A stretch of 64,000 nt of DNA from Eleginops maclovinus. Its lineage: Eukaryota; Chordata; Actinopteri; Perciformes; Eleginopidae. Shown here piece by piece: positions 53,405-64,000 of this stretch. The stretch covers positions 21,034,927-21,098,926 of the forward strand of contig NC_086366.1 in the NCBI RefSeq assembly GCF_036324505.1. The letters run 5' to 3'. Numbering within the stretch: the stretch's first letter is position 1; the number at the start of each line of letters is the position of its first letter. The notes under the pieces are model-generated. The model was given only the letters and a program-made list of their open reading frames with translations, did no database searches and was not told the DNA's origin. The position numbers and the translations under genes were made by a program.

Positions 53405-54014
53405 GATTATTTATTGGTAGAAATATCTACTTGCTGCTCGAGTACAACAACGGCTTCTGTACAGTTGAAATTATGCTTTCACTTTCCTTTCAAGGGGAAT
53501 ATAACTTGCTTTGCCCGCCTCTCACATCACGTGTTAGGCAGATCGAATGTAACTGAACAGACGTTCAATCTGACATGTTTAAGTAAGTGCGTTTATGTAA
53601 ATAAAATAAATCGCACACGTCCTTATTTCAGCTAATTCTGCAATGAGTTAACATTATTTATCAGGTTCCGTTTGTACGCCGAGCCACACCTGCAGTACCA
53701 GCCTTCTCCTGTGGCGTCGCTGTGAAGATGTCTGAACACTGCAGGGTCTCTCTTGATGTTATGACGCTGATGGGACCAACGGAAGCGCTTGATACAAAAC
53801 GGTTGACATGCTTCTAAAATCGTGTGAAAAACGGATGCTGTTAGCAGCTTTTAACTGTTTGATTTGCTATGTCCCGGTGTAATGTGCAAAACTGGTGTTT
53901 TTTGTGAATGATATGCTGTACTCTGACCGCCTGCTGTGGTACAGCTCATGAAGGAGAATTGAAAATTGAAGTAAATTAGCACAATAGCTAACCTGCTAAC
54001 TAACTTCAGCAGCT
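53405..54014. promoter_or_regulatory. Head-to-head promoter between tapbpl-like gene and gemin4
   Basis: 610 bp separate the two divergent start codons. It contains a GC-rich/E-box block (CCCGCCTCTCACATCACGTG on the plus strand), conserved GTCGCTGTGAAGATGTCTGA and TGATGTTATGACGCTGA (CRE-like), and CGGAAG at 53780 (ETS-like). Blocks conserved against units 1 and 2 cluster at 53520-53560 and 53700-53800. Shared regulation is inferred. Confidence 0.6.
53476..53491 (-). promoter_or_regulatory. IRF/ISRE-like element, unit 3
   Basis: Minus strand GAAAGGAAAGTGAAAG, unchanged although the surrounding promoter has diverged from units 1 and 2, which suggests constraint. Confidence 0.6.
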
Positions 54015-54033
54015 ATGGCATTGATGGACAGAG
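54015..54033 (+). CDS. gemin4: gemin4 exon 1 (start codon)
   Basis: ATG GCA TTG ATG GAC AGA G, then GTAATG. The single leftover G joins the AT of exon 2 to make Asp, giving MALMDRDSAVLQGAF. Copies of this exon in units 1 and 2 have lost the donor. Confidence 0.75.
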
Positions 54034-57000
54034 GTAATGTAAACCTTTTGTACAATATAAACATACAAAATGCATATTTTATATTGCAAATGTGACACTG
54101 CAGTTAATTCAAAGTCTTTAAAGCGTTACCATTATCATCATTTGAAACGGACTGTGCCGAATATAAATTGAAATGATATTTTTTTTATAAAATTGTCTTT
54201 AGTTTGGCAATTGATAATGCGACATATACAACGCCTATTTGTAAAAAGTAAAACAAAAAAAGGTTACTATTGTTCTCTACCGTGTTCCGGGGTTAAGGAT
54301 TGATTGAATGACAAGAAAACCTAACATTTAATAAACATCTTCCAAAGCTTTCCAAAATAACAAATATTTGATTAGGTAGGCTACTTAATCCAGATTTTGG
54401 ATAGCAGTTATCTTTAACACCTTTAACTTGCAAAAATGCATTATTTGAATAATGGATTAGTCAAGTTCACGGATAATTAAGCAAGGGATAATGTTATTGA
54501 CCCTATCCCTTACCTCTAAAATTTCGAAATTGACCAATCAGAATCAAGTGTTCAACTAAGCCGTGTAATAATTGGCAGGTATTTGTGATGGACACAATTG
54601 CCAAACATTTTCTGGTGTAAGCTTTTCAAGTATGATAAAAAACAGTAGCTGCTTTCATTTGATTTTTAACTGAATATCTTTGGTATATTTGGGTTATTAA
54701 GATAAAAGGCTAACAAATAATGAAATCCATACAGATAGCTTAGATGTGAAAGATTGTTTTTTGAAATTAGTATTGATGTTTGCTCTTTGTGCTTTCAGAT
54801 TCAGCAGTTCTTCAGGGTGCTTTCCTTCTGGCTGATAAACTGTCTCTCCCCTCGTCCCTGTCTTCCCTTCAGAAGGCTGACTGGAGCAAAGTGGGGCATC
54901 TGGTTCTGGAAGCAGTCAGAGAGATCTGCGGACAGGATGAACTCGGTGTTCACCTCCCTGCAGCGGCTGTGAGCTGTTTAAAGAAATTAGTTTGTGCTGT
55001 TTGGCTGAAAGTGTTATGCAGGGAGACTGAAGCGGACATAGAGCTGTCTTGGAAGGAGAACCCTTTCTTCACCCTCCAGAATAGCCTCCCCGAAGTCAAC
55101 TATGTTGTCCTGCTGGAAGTAGTGAGGTCGTTGGCAGCTGCTCCGTTATTTGCCCGTTTTCTCTCGCATCTTCCTCAGTCTCAGATCTCTACTGAGCTTG
55201 AAAGGTTAGCGCAACACGTGATGAGCAGCCCCACCAGAAACGATGATATTCAGCTTTTCCTCGAGGTGTGGTGGGAGCTGTGGAAAGGCCAAGATGAGCA
55301 GAAAGAGGAAGGAGAGGATAGCATAGAGAAGATGTTTGCTGGACAGTTTGCTTTGCTCTCGTCTAAATCTTGCAGTGTTTCCCCTCAGGCTGCCAAGAGG
55401 CTCAAGCTAGACATGTCAGATCTACCAGTATCCCCGTCAACCGCCGATGTCGTAAACATCCTCTTTCATGCACTTAAAGACATAAAAGATAACATTTCTA
55501 CAACAGATCTCTGCCTCCAGGCTCTTTCCATTGCTCTAGATACTCTTTACACGGCCTTCCTAATACACAGAGCAGTCGTACTTCCCACAATAGAGAAGAT
55601 GCATGTTCTGTCAAAAGTGGTCAGCATCAGAGAACAGAATGGCGATAAATTGACTCCTGAACTCATAAAGGAGGCTCTGAGAGACCTACATGCTTCCCAC
55701 ACACCATCTCAGTTTGAACCCAGCAGGATGAAGCTTGGTGAAGCCTTGAAGATTATAACAGAACTTGCTCAGTTCTGGCAAGGCAATGGGCTCCTGGGCA
55801 CCGCTAATGCTAGTGGCTCTGCATTTAAACTAAAACAAAGTGTCCATAGAGTCCTGACAGCTCTACAGGAAGCAGAAGCACCTGAAACTACGACTGAAAT
55901 AGGCATTCAGGAGTCTGAGGAAAATGTTCTCAGAGGTTTGCTGGAGTCATTGTCTTTCCCCGCCGCAGAGAGCACCCCTGAGCTGAACGCCCGGGTCACC
56001 GCGGTCATCATCAAACACCGTCTGGACGACTACCAGAACTTTGCAGAGTTATTTGCCAGTGAGAAGAGTTGGGCCCTTGATGAGCTCTGGTTCGAATGCC
56101 TGGAGAAGAACCAGGCAGCCTTCCAGCGGCAGGAGACGCTGATCAATCTGACATCCATCCTCATGAGTAAACTCGACAGCGAGAGCTCCAACGTGAGCCA
56201 GTGCAGGAAGCTGATGAAGGTGGTCGCAGACATTTACTCGGCACTTTCCCTAGAAGACAAGAACAAAGCATTGATTGCAATGCTGAGGCTGTCCAGCAGG
56301 GGCTTCTTTGGCTGCTCGGTCCCCTCCGCGGTGACCATCGGGTTCGAGCAGGAGCTTAACATGGCCTTCAACTGCATCATCCAAGGGAGGGGCGGAGCGT
56401 CAGCCGCGGCGTCGCAGGCCAATCTTAACACAGCGGTATCTTTGGTAGCTAGAGTCGCGTTTCAGAACCCTGAAGCGGCTTTGAAGTCTTGTTGTCATTC
56501 TGCTGTGTTCAACAAAGGAGCTTTCTCTCTGATGGCCAAGATCCTGCAGCAGCTGCCAGGACTCAGAGGACCAAGGGGAAGAGAAGATGAAGCTCAAAGC
56601 GATGAAGACACACGCAAAAAGGCAGAAGAAGATGAAGACACTCCGAGTGGTAGCGCTCTTCTCTGCAGGTGTCTACAGGAGATGATGAAAACCAAATCGT
56701 TGTCAGCCAATGAGAGAGAGCAGCTGCTCAAGTTTCTCGGTCTACTGATGATGCCTGTCATGGCCGCTGAGGGAGAAAAAGAAAGGGCGGAAAGCTTTTT
56801 GACACCTCAGGAGGTCGTGAACGTCTTCGTCCTGCCTAACCTCTCCACTACAGGTGAGAGTTTGTCTTATTTATAATTATTTTAAACAAATGTGTCTTTC
56901 CAGGCTTAAATGTTAGTGTAAGAATCTTTTATTACACTATACTTTTTTCGAACAAGCAAATTCAACAAATTACCTCCCAGCCCCGTCCCCTTTCTTAAAC

Positions 57001-60000
57001 CTCAACACTGACAAAAAAAAAAACCAACAACATAAAATGCAAAGGCGAACTATTGATCATTGTGCAGGATAATGCTGATGATTTATTCCTATGATACATC
57101 AATAAGAAAAATATGAGATGTTAGACTTGCACCAGGTCAGTCTGATTCATTCTTTTTGTGGCAGGCTTTTTGTCAATATCCGTAGTACGATTTTTAGTTT
57201 GTCATTTTCTGTTCCTCCAAATTGTGGATCCTTTTTATATAGAATTTGCAAGACAGTTTTAGGCATTGTATGAGGAAGTGCTGCTCTGTTTCCACAGCAG
57301 GTCCTCTACACTGTTGACATACTCGCTCATCGTCCAGCGGATGCACTTTCTTATGCCTGCCTGTTTCTATTGCCAGGCTATGAGCAATCAGTATGTACTT
57401 TGGCAATGTGTTTCTTTGTTTAACATCAGTCACTGTGGCCAGATAACGTTCACTCTCCGTTATAAAGTATCATTAGGTGAAAATGCTCCACCCTGTTCTC
57501 CAGTTATTTGCTAACTCAGAGGGGAGCTCTGAAACTGAAAGAAATTAAGAAAGTACACCTTTAACACATGTAGTTATTTGACCCATTGCTAATGTTATCT
57601 TGTCTTTCCTCCAGGTCACCGCTGCTTCGACATCGAGCTGAGTCTGCAGCTCCTGCACACGGCTCTGTCTGTGGACGCTCCCATCTCTCCTCACTGGGTG
57701 TTGGGCTGCTCTCCCTTTCCCCTCCTCTATGTCCTCGCCCAGCTGCTAAACCAGACTCTCAGGTTTGTAAGATGCATGCACTCATTTCAAAGAGAGTGCC
57801 AAAAGGTTCAATGCTGGGACCACTGTTGTTCAGCATATATTAATGATAATGGTCATATACATTCATGGGAAAGATGCTGAACAAGTTGCAACTAAGCTCT
57901 CAGTTATCCTAAACAAAGTTACTCTATGGCAGGGGTGGCCAACCCGCGGCTCTCGAGCCGCCTGCGGCTCTTTGCCCAGTCTCATGCGGCTCCTCAGTAC
58001 ATATGGAATTTTAATTGTGTGGTTTTTTTTGCGCATATGTATCCAGGTTCAAAAAGGGTTAACGACACACAAGTTCCAGGCCAATCGTTACACAGAGTTT
58101 TCGACACAGAAGTGCTATAGCCAATCAGAATGCAGATCCTGCAGTACAGGAGGCGGGTTCTATTGCACTCGCGATGTGACAGGGAAGGGAGAGATCTGCT
58201 TCTGAACGGCGAAAAATAAAACTCAGATAAAACCGTAATAACTCAATACAAAGTTGTCAAATCAAAACGGTAATACTTTGCAGTTGTAGATGTGTTGTGA
58301 GAGGGCCTGTTCACGGAAAGCTGGCCACAGACATCGAAGGACTCCTGAGTTGCTGAATCGCGATAACGAAATAAATAAGAGAGAAAGTGCATCTCTGTCA
58401 GCAGAGCTTCTGCCAGTCTTAGGGTTAGGTAAAAGTTGAGATAGTTATCATGAGAGGATAATTAACTTAAATACACTTCATTTATTTTTAAATAACTGTC
58501 ATGAAGCAGTATTTGAACCAACCTTAGTCATGGGTTTGTTTTAAATACCAACATTTAAATATTGTAAGCCAGATTTGTAAAGGAGTGTTCAACGCAATGA
58601 ATGCCAACTTAGTTCAAAAAACCAGCATGCATAGGAATACAGAAATAGTTTTCACATGATTAAGTGAGAGTGTGTGTGAGGCAGTGCACACACTCTTAAT
58701 GGCTGAAAATAACTGGCCTCTGGTCTTAATACTGATTTCTGTCAATATCATGGTGTGTGACATTTACAAGAAGTCTGGCTGAGCAGAGGTATGTGTGTCT
58801 GTCTGTGTGACAGAGTGTGTCTCTATTGGAGTGTGTGTGTCTTTGTGTCAATTATTGTACATGTTTAGATTTTCATTTTCTATGTGTGAGAGATAGAGAG
58901 GGGCACAGAGGAATAGAGTGAGGGAGCACACCAGTGGCGTAGCTATATGTATTTTAGGTGAACTTCAGCCCACCTAAAAAAAATAAATCCCACCCAAATG
59001 AACATTTTGAAATTGAAAAGAAAAATGTATATATATTATTTTTTATGTCTCACATTAGTGTTGAGAGTTGTGTATGTGTGTATGATGTGGCTCTTTGCAG
59101 TAACACAGTCAAATAATTGTCTCTTTGTCTCTGACTGGTTGGCCACCCCTGCTCTACGGCTAAGTGACTTGTGTTTGACTTCAAATGCAAAAGAAACGAT
59201 GATGGTATATTTTACTTAAAAAAAGAAAAAAACAAATTGTGTATCCACAGCTTTGTGGTAATAGATCAAATGATAAACATGTTTAAGTTGATCTCAGATA
59301 CCAATTACACTTTTGAAAGCTATATCAAAAACACCTGTCAAAAACTGAATATAGCATTTTAAATTTCAACATAAAGAAGTCATTAGAAGAATCAAAAAGA
59401 TGTCGTTTGAGATTTTGGTCGAAATGAATTGTAACGTTATAGTTGTACTGATGAATGTGCTGGTATTATATTTGTTATAGATCTGTACTTAGATCTGTTT
59501 TATAATTATAAGCGACATAGACACTAAGAAATGTTTCAGTTAATGATTCTTATATTATTTCCCAGGGACTTGGAAATGAGCATTTAGCTAAATCCTGGAT
59601 ATAGAATCTTTTAATCTGAATGTTATTCATGGTTCTTTTTTTAATAAGACATAATTACTTCAATCTAAATCTACATATTATTTGATTTTGATATATCTCC
59701 ATCCCCTGCTAGGTGCTGGGAGCAGTCACCAGAGGGCACTGTGCACCGCTGGTCCATGGACACCAAGGAGCTGCTGGAGGCATTGCTGACCGGGCTGGGG
59801 AAGCTGGTGGGGGCAGAGGTGGCAGCATCCCCCAGCAGCTGGTCCAGAGCTCTGTTTTGGCTCTACCACAAGATGGAGAGACTGGACTGGACCATTCGCT
59901 TCCACCTCAAGCCCGTCTGGGGCGAGCACTTTAAAAACGAAGTTCCCGCCTCTCTGCTGACTGTGTGTGATCTACCGGAGCAGGTGAGATGATCTGTCTC

Positions 60001-62120
60001 TATGTGCCTGCCGCTTCACCCAATGACAGCTTGTCTCTATCTCTTGGTTGCTCTACGTTAAGTCTTCTGGGACTCTAAAGGGATCTGGTTGGTTGTATAT
60101 GACATGCTGTGGATATTTCTGTATCCTATGGAGTTCTACTGAAACAAGTTGAATAATCAAAATTAACTCGGCCTCTTTTTATGATCCAGTAATTATGTTG
60201 GTGTTTTGTAGGGAAACAACGGCAAACATATCACAACGTAGTGCTTTTTGTTGTCTTACAAGATTGTGAATGAATTTTTTCAAACAGATTTCAGTCCAGA
60301 CAGAATTTCCATATTTTTGTATTATTAAAGCTGTAAATGCAACAGTTTTTCTTATAAAAAAACTGAGATATATTAATGATTAGCTAAAAATAATACAGCA
60401 GCAGTAACCCGAGTGGAAACCAGGAACACGGCATGGTTCCCCTCAATCTGGTGGAAAACTGTAAAAACTGCAATCTTAAAGCAAGAGCTTTGGAGTGAAA
60501 GAAGATAAAATAGAAAGGCCGTTGGATCAAAAACTGTGGCTTAAATTGTATCCTTCACGGTCAACATATTTAGCTTGTGTTTGTTTAAGGGTTATTCTAG
60601 GAGCCGAACGCCTAAAATCCAAAGCAAATACAGGCAATATATGGACATAAGGATTCTAGATAAATTGTTGGTGTATGCTTACATGCTCTTTGCTTTTAAT
60701 ACATTAATTAAAGCAAACAGAGTTTTTGTTTAACAAGTCGGATGTCCTGCTGCTGCATCAAAAATATATTAAAAATGAAGAAAAATGAAAGTAGCCAGAA
60801 AAAGAAAATGGAGGCAGTATGTCTACTATAATATATTAATATATGTGTATTGTAACATTGTCAACCTGCTAGTGATCTCCATTTTGGAATAAATGTAATA
60901 TCATGAGTTTTTCTAGGAAAATATATAGGATGAGGCCGCTAACGTCAATTACGGCGAAAAAATTGTATGACAGCGAAACGGGAAATAATAGTTTCTTCAT
61001 GTCTTAAAGCTGCTGAGTCATATATTTAAAAATGTACAGGGAAAATCGGCATTTTGGTGTGAGGGCGCAGCGCCGCTGTTACCCTTTTTAAACAAAACCC
61101 TGTTATACAATAATGTTTGGTGTAACTGTAAGGGAATACAATTACATTTGTTTGGAATCCTCATTAGGTTATCCTGATACTCCCCAAGCCTTTGAGACAC
61201 AAGGGTTCACACCAATGAGGTTGTGCTTGACTCAAGATCTCCAGTCACATTTTTATTGCAGAAAAGCAATAAAATGACCTTTCTACGATAAACTGAGGGA
61301 ACTTTGTTCCCGTAGACTCAACAGACCTGCTGGCAGTTCAATAATTAACAACAGTGACCGTGGTCGCAACTGAATCTTTACTGCGAAAGAGGATTACATC
61401 ATCTGTCAGTTCTGCCACGCTTTATTCCTGCTGATAACATCTGCTCCCCCCCCGCCCCTGTAGGAGTGGTCCGGGGTGGAGCTGCCTCAGTACGGACAGG
61501 GCACCGGGCTGCTGGCCTGGATGGAGTGCTGCTGTGCGTCAGACTCCCTGCGGACCACCATGCTGTCCCGCCTGTCTCTGGACCAGCGGCGGGCCGACCA
61601 CGTGGGCATGTTCAGCAAAGGCTTGCTGGTGGCCGTGACCCAGACGCTGCCCTGGTGCTCCATCAGCCAGTGGGGCCGACTGCTGGGAGTCCTGAGGGAG
61701 CTCATCACCTCGGCCCGCCTCCACGTCCCTTTCTCGTTAGAGTATGTGGAGTACCTGCCCCTCCTGGACCTGAGGAGGTTCTCCTGCGAGCTGCGCCTGT
61801 CCGTCCTCCTGCTCCGGGTCCTCCAGCTGCTCTGCGGGTCCAGCTGCTCGGACTGGCTGTCCACTGACGGCTGGGGACACGTTGGCAGGTTATACGCCCA
61901 CGCAGTGAGGGAGGTGATGAACTCAGTTAGAGCCAAGCTGCATCTCCCAGCATCTGCTCCTACGACCGTCTCCACGTCTCCTAAAATGTCCAAAAAGCTT
62001 CGACAAGATTCCCCGCTGAAGTCCAAAGAGTCCAACATGGAGGAGGAGGGGGACACAGCTCCCTGCCAAGAGGTCCTGTTTGTTCTCAGCCAGCTCTTCT
62101 GCCATGTGCAGCACATCCAG
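54015..62120 (+). CDS. gemin4: Gem-associated protein 4 (Gemin4), five coding exons, 3' end missing
   Basis: Exons: 54015-54033, 54799-56853, 57615-57762, 59713-59983, 61464-62120; phases 1, 1, 2, 0 are consistent and every boundary is GT/AG. Gemin4 is a component of the SMN complex that assembles snRNPs, found in cytoplasm and Gems. Matches to human Gemin4 run throughout: LQGAFLLADKL (HGGFLLAEQL), LEVWWELWK, FASEKSWALDELWFECL, SPFPLLYVLAQLL, MERLDWTIRFHLKP, YGQGTGLLAWMECCC, HVPFSLEYVEYLPLL and EVLFVLSQLFCHVQHI. The 1050 codons present, against 1058 residues in human, imply a final exon of about 70 codons right of the window. The start codon is in a tiny first exon (MALMDR). It faces the tapbpl-like gene head to head. 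Confidence 0.92.
54380..54580. repeat. Interspersed repeat in gemin4 intron 1
   Basis: Contains GACCAATCAGAATCAAGTGT and GGGATAATGTTATTGACCC. A related fragment lies inverted at 24860-24990. Possibly a MITE; no clean ends seen. Confidence 0.45.
54799..56853 (+). CDS. gemin4: gemin4 exon 2 (main coding exon)
   Basis: 2055 nt between TGTGCTTTCAG and ACAG|GTGAGA. Encodes the N-terminal two thirds up to NVFVLPNLSTT, including an acidic insert (EDEAQSDEDTRKKAEEDEDT) absent from human. Confidence 0.93.
57185..57440 (-). pseudogene. LINE C-terminal zinc-knuckle-like relic in gemin4 intron 2
   Basis: The minus-strand frame reads HSLAIETGRHKKVHPLDDER, then VCQQCRGPAVETEQHFLIQC. This CxxC...HFLxxC pattern is seen at the end of reverse-transcriptase ORFs of fish non-LTR retrotransposons. 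It is short and has no flanking RT, so it is a relic. Confidence 0.65.
57615..57762 (+). CDS. gemin4: gemin4 exon 3
   Basis: 148 nt between CTTTCCTCCAG and CTCAG|GTTTGT. Encodes HRCFDIELSLQLLHTALS through FPLLYVLAQLLNQTL, aligned to the human SPFPLLFSLCQLLDR region. Confidence 0.88.
57780..59480 (+). mobile_element. LINE reverse-transcriptase relic, split by a hAT element
   Basis: The left part (57784-57929) encodes RVPKGSMLGPLLFSIYINDN, the VPQGS..GPLLF motif of L2/CR1-like reverse transcriptases. The right part (59152 to about 59480) continues with LSDLCLTSNAKET and, after frame changes, DTNYTFESYIKNTCQKLNIA. The two halves read as one degraded RT once the inserted element is skipped. It lies in gemin4 intron 3 starting 20 bp after the exon. 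Confidence 0.75.
57930..59151 (+). mobile_element. Non-autonomous hAT element with 8-bp target duplication
   Basis: Terminal inverted repeats CAGGGGTGGCCAACC and GGTTGGCCACCCCTG. Flanks CTCTATGG (57922-57929) and CTCTACGG (59152-59159) are an 8-bp target duplication with one mismatch. The 5' end has the CGGCTCTCGAGCCGCCTGCG stem typical of hAT-Charlie-like elements. The 1222-bp interior shows no transposase I can recognise. Confidence 0.88.
59713..59983 (+). CDS. gemin4: gemin4 exon 4
   Basis: 271 nt between CCCTGCTAG and GAGCAG|GTGAGA. Encodes CWEQSPEGTVHRWSMDTKEL through EVPASLLTVCDLPEQ (human EVPATLFEICKLSED). Confidence 0.9.
59984..61463 (+). other. gemin4 intron 4, nothing recognised
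   Basis: 1480 bp of AT-rich intron. The acceptor is preceded by a C-rich tract (61445-61459). No repeats or ORFs of note. Confidence 0.8.
61464..62120 (+). CDS. gemin4: gemin4 exon 5
   Basis: 657 nt between CGCCCCTGTAG and CATCCAG|GTAAGA. Encodes EWSGVELPQYGQGTGLLAWM through QLFCHVQHIQ. It has a Ser/Lys-rich insert (SKESNMEEEGDT region) before the last conserved block. Confidence 0.92.
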
Positions 62121-62322
62121 GTAAGAGTTATCAACACCCTGCCATGGAGAAGTCTGGATTCTGATTGGCTGGGAGGTTGAGCTAAAGATCACCACCACAG
62201 ATTTCTTTTAAAAAAAAAGGTTGAAAACCACAAAAATAGAAATCTTCTGACATCATCAGAGATCACCACTCTCCCTCCACTAACCGGGGATTACAGCAGG
62301 CAGTGTGATGTTTACCCTGGAA

Positions 62323-62326
<4 letters not shown>

Positions 62327-62408
<82 letters not shown>

Positions 62409-62409
62409 A
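62327..62409. repeat. (CA)n microsatellite
   Basis: CA repeat of about 80 bp in gemin4 intron 5. Confidence 0.97.
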
Positions 62410-62504
62410 CTTATTGTAGTAAAAGTCCTCAATGTTCCTCAGCTCAAACAAATGATCGGCCTAAACAATACGATGATCTGTCATTCTGCTGACTGTTGAA
62501 CAAT

Positions 62505-63160
62505 ATGATTGAAGTTTATTTATATAACACAATCAGCAATCAATAACAGAATAGAGACATAATTGTACAAAGGAAAAATAGATAAATAAAAAATAAAAGC
62601 AACAATAAAGTTACAGCATAAATAAAGTAAAACCAAGATAACTTGCATAGCTGGGGCCGAAACGCCAGAGAGGAAATGGGTTTTCAGCAGTGTTTTAAAG
62701 TGATCAATAACTGTGCTGCTCTAACCTGAACAGACAGGCTGTTCCACAGCTTTGGGGCCACTACTAAGAAAGCCCTTTCTCCCAGAGTCTTAAGCCTGGA
62801 GCTGGGTACTGCCAGGAGTGGCTGGTTTGTATTATGTATTATTAAGTATTATGTGGCTTTCAGAGCTCAGATAAATAAGGAGGCGTTTCTCTCCGGTTAG
62901 CAGGCGTGCAGCTGCATTTTGTACTAACTGTAGATGGCGAATTGATGACTGGTCCAGACCAACAAATAGGAGTGACGGTAGTCCAAACATGAGGCATGTA
63001 TAACTGTCTGAAAGATCTACCTACCAATATGTTTCTTGGTAGGTAGTCCTTTACCTTAGCAAGCAGTTGCAGCTGAAAGAAACTGACTTTAGAGCTGATC
63101 TGCTTTCCAAACCTTGAGTCGCTGTGAGTGCAGAATGTGTGTGAGTCTCTGTTTAAGATA
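62505..63160. repeat. Interspersed repeat, LINE 3'-region-like
   Basis: Starts GAAGTTTATTTATATAACAC and contains CAGGCTGTTCCACAGCTTTG and GGAGCTGGGTACTGCCAGGA. I recognise these blocks as a frequent fish repeat, probably the tail of a non-LTR element. Boundaries are approximate. Confidence 0.5.
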
Positions 63161-64000
63161 ACATTCTGAAACACTAATATCGCTTACCTGTAGTGCTGCT
63201 GTCTTGACTTTATGAGGGACAGTCTGATGAGCTAACAAGCTTTGTTATATACTAAAAAAGATCTGAATATTATGGTATTTATTTGATGTTTTTATACATG
63301 TAAGAGCATTTTACTATTGTAGTTTGTTGATGTGGACCCAATTTAGATACAGTGCTAGAGCTGCCCCCTGACTTATTAGTCAACTAATCGTTAGTCTGCG
63401 AAGAAAATATTTGCTGACAAATTTTTCATTAAAATATTAATCGAGACTCCCATCTGCGCGCTGAATGTGCAATGACACGTCAGCCTCAGACTTCATTCAG
63501 AGCTGTGCCTGGTCATTAAGTTCATTTTGTCAGGCAGGAAATCCAAAGTGTGCGATCCTTCTGAGCGAGTAAACAAACGGAACGGTACCGTGTGTTCGCT
63601 GCATGCGCTATACGTGTATAATTGAATTTCTATTACAACGGTTAATTATTAGTTTTATTTTATATTTCATGTGAAGCACAACTACCATGCTGTTATTAAT
63701 AACATTCTTTATCAGCCTTTGAAACTGAAACACTTTGGGGGGAAAATAAATTAAAATATATTGTGATTTTCTTTTCATAAATCATAATATATCATAAACG
63801 TGAGGCGATTAGTCGACTAATCCCCTGAATTGACGACTATTAGTCGAATAGAAAAATCTTAGTAGTAGCCCTACTGAGTATACTTTGAAGATTAGAAGCA
63901 CAGTACTGCATTATTCAAGATCAGAATATCATCTTTTATATGCTCAAAATGAAGTAACAGGTGTGATATTATTAACCTCTGAAATGAAGTACAATTATGT

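Larger units (their letters stand above)
43006..54225. repeat. Tandem unit 3 (segmental duplication, joined to gemin4)
   Basis: T segment 43006-46104 with two private insertions, the intact tapasin-related gene, and P continuing into the real gemin4 gene. Homology to the other units' P ends near 54225 (GATAATGCGACAT). About 11.2 kb. Confidence 0.88.
62121..64000 (+). other. gemin4: gemin4 intron 5 (open at window end)
   Basis: Follows the GTAAGA donor at 62121. I searched for the expected last exon (human CEPLYVLALETLTCYE region) and did not find it, so it should lie right of the window. Confidence 0.7.

Noticed and set aside
54780..54798. TTG start for gemin4 at 54780
   Set aside because: This stretch is the polypyrimidine tract and AG of intron 1; the ATG exon at 54015-54033 joins in phase and is supported by the duplicated copies.
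57586..57880. Longer gemin4 exon 3 reading through into the RT relic
   Set aside because: The frame match to Gemin4 ends at LLNQTLR and a GT donor is present; downstream codons are LINE sequence in another frame.

Overview
The window looks like nuclear DNA of a teleost, probably a percomorph. It has long (CA)n/(GT)n microsatellites, hAT-, Tc1- and LINE-type repeats, a tRNA-derived SINE, GT/AG introns, and vertebrate genes in divergent fish form. There is no bacterial or viral gene organisation. All family assignments come from recalled protein motifs, with no database search.

Layout. (1) 1-5930: the 5' end of a smoothelin-like 2 gene (smtnl2) on the minus strand. It has a TATA box near 5900, a non-coding first exon ending at 5629, and a first coding exon at 4232-4888; the remaining exons lie to the left of the window. 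(2) 5930-24540: about 18.6 kb of intergenic DNA with microsatellites, a Tc1-like transposase relic (about 9030-9830) and several interspersed repeats, but no gene I can support. (3) 24540-54225: three tandem units (T starts at 24540, 32442 and 43006). Each carries, on the minus strand, a tapasin-related gene (TAPBPR/TAPBPL-like: signal peptide, N-terminal domain, IgV, IgC1, transmembrane segment) and, at its right end, the promoter and first exon of gemin4 on the plus strand. Only unit 3 has an intact tapasin-related reading frame and still feeds the real gemin4. Unit 1 carries two 1-bp insertions in the IgC1 exon, and unit 2 a 1-bp insertion in exon 2. (4) 54015-62120: gemin4 on the plus strand, five coding exons (1050 codons); the last roughly 70 codons lie beyond the window. 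Its introns hold LINE relics, one split by a hAT element with an 8-bp target duplication. (5) 62121-64000: gemin4 intron with a microsatellite and an interspersed repeat.

The main result is the history readable from the array. P (gemin4 promoter/exon 1) is nearly identical in units 1 and 2 but diverged in unit 3. T (the left segment) is nearly identical in units 2 and 3 but diverged in unit 1. The same P-T junction occurs twice. This is what two successive events predict: a first tandem duplication, then an unequal crossover between the two gene copies. Unit 2 switches from unit-3-like to unit-1-like at about 36385-36470. The functional pairing appears to be tapasin-related and gemin4 sharing a head-to-head promoter of about 610 bp, with an interferon-response-like element on the tapasin-related side; two orphan copies of that promoter were left behind.
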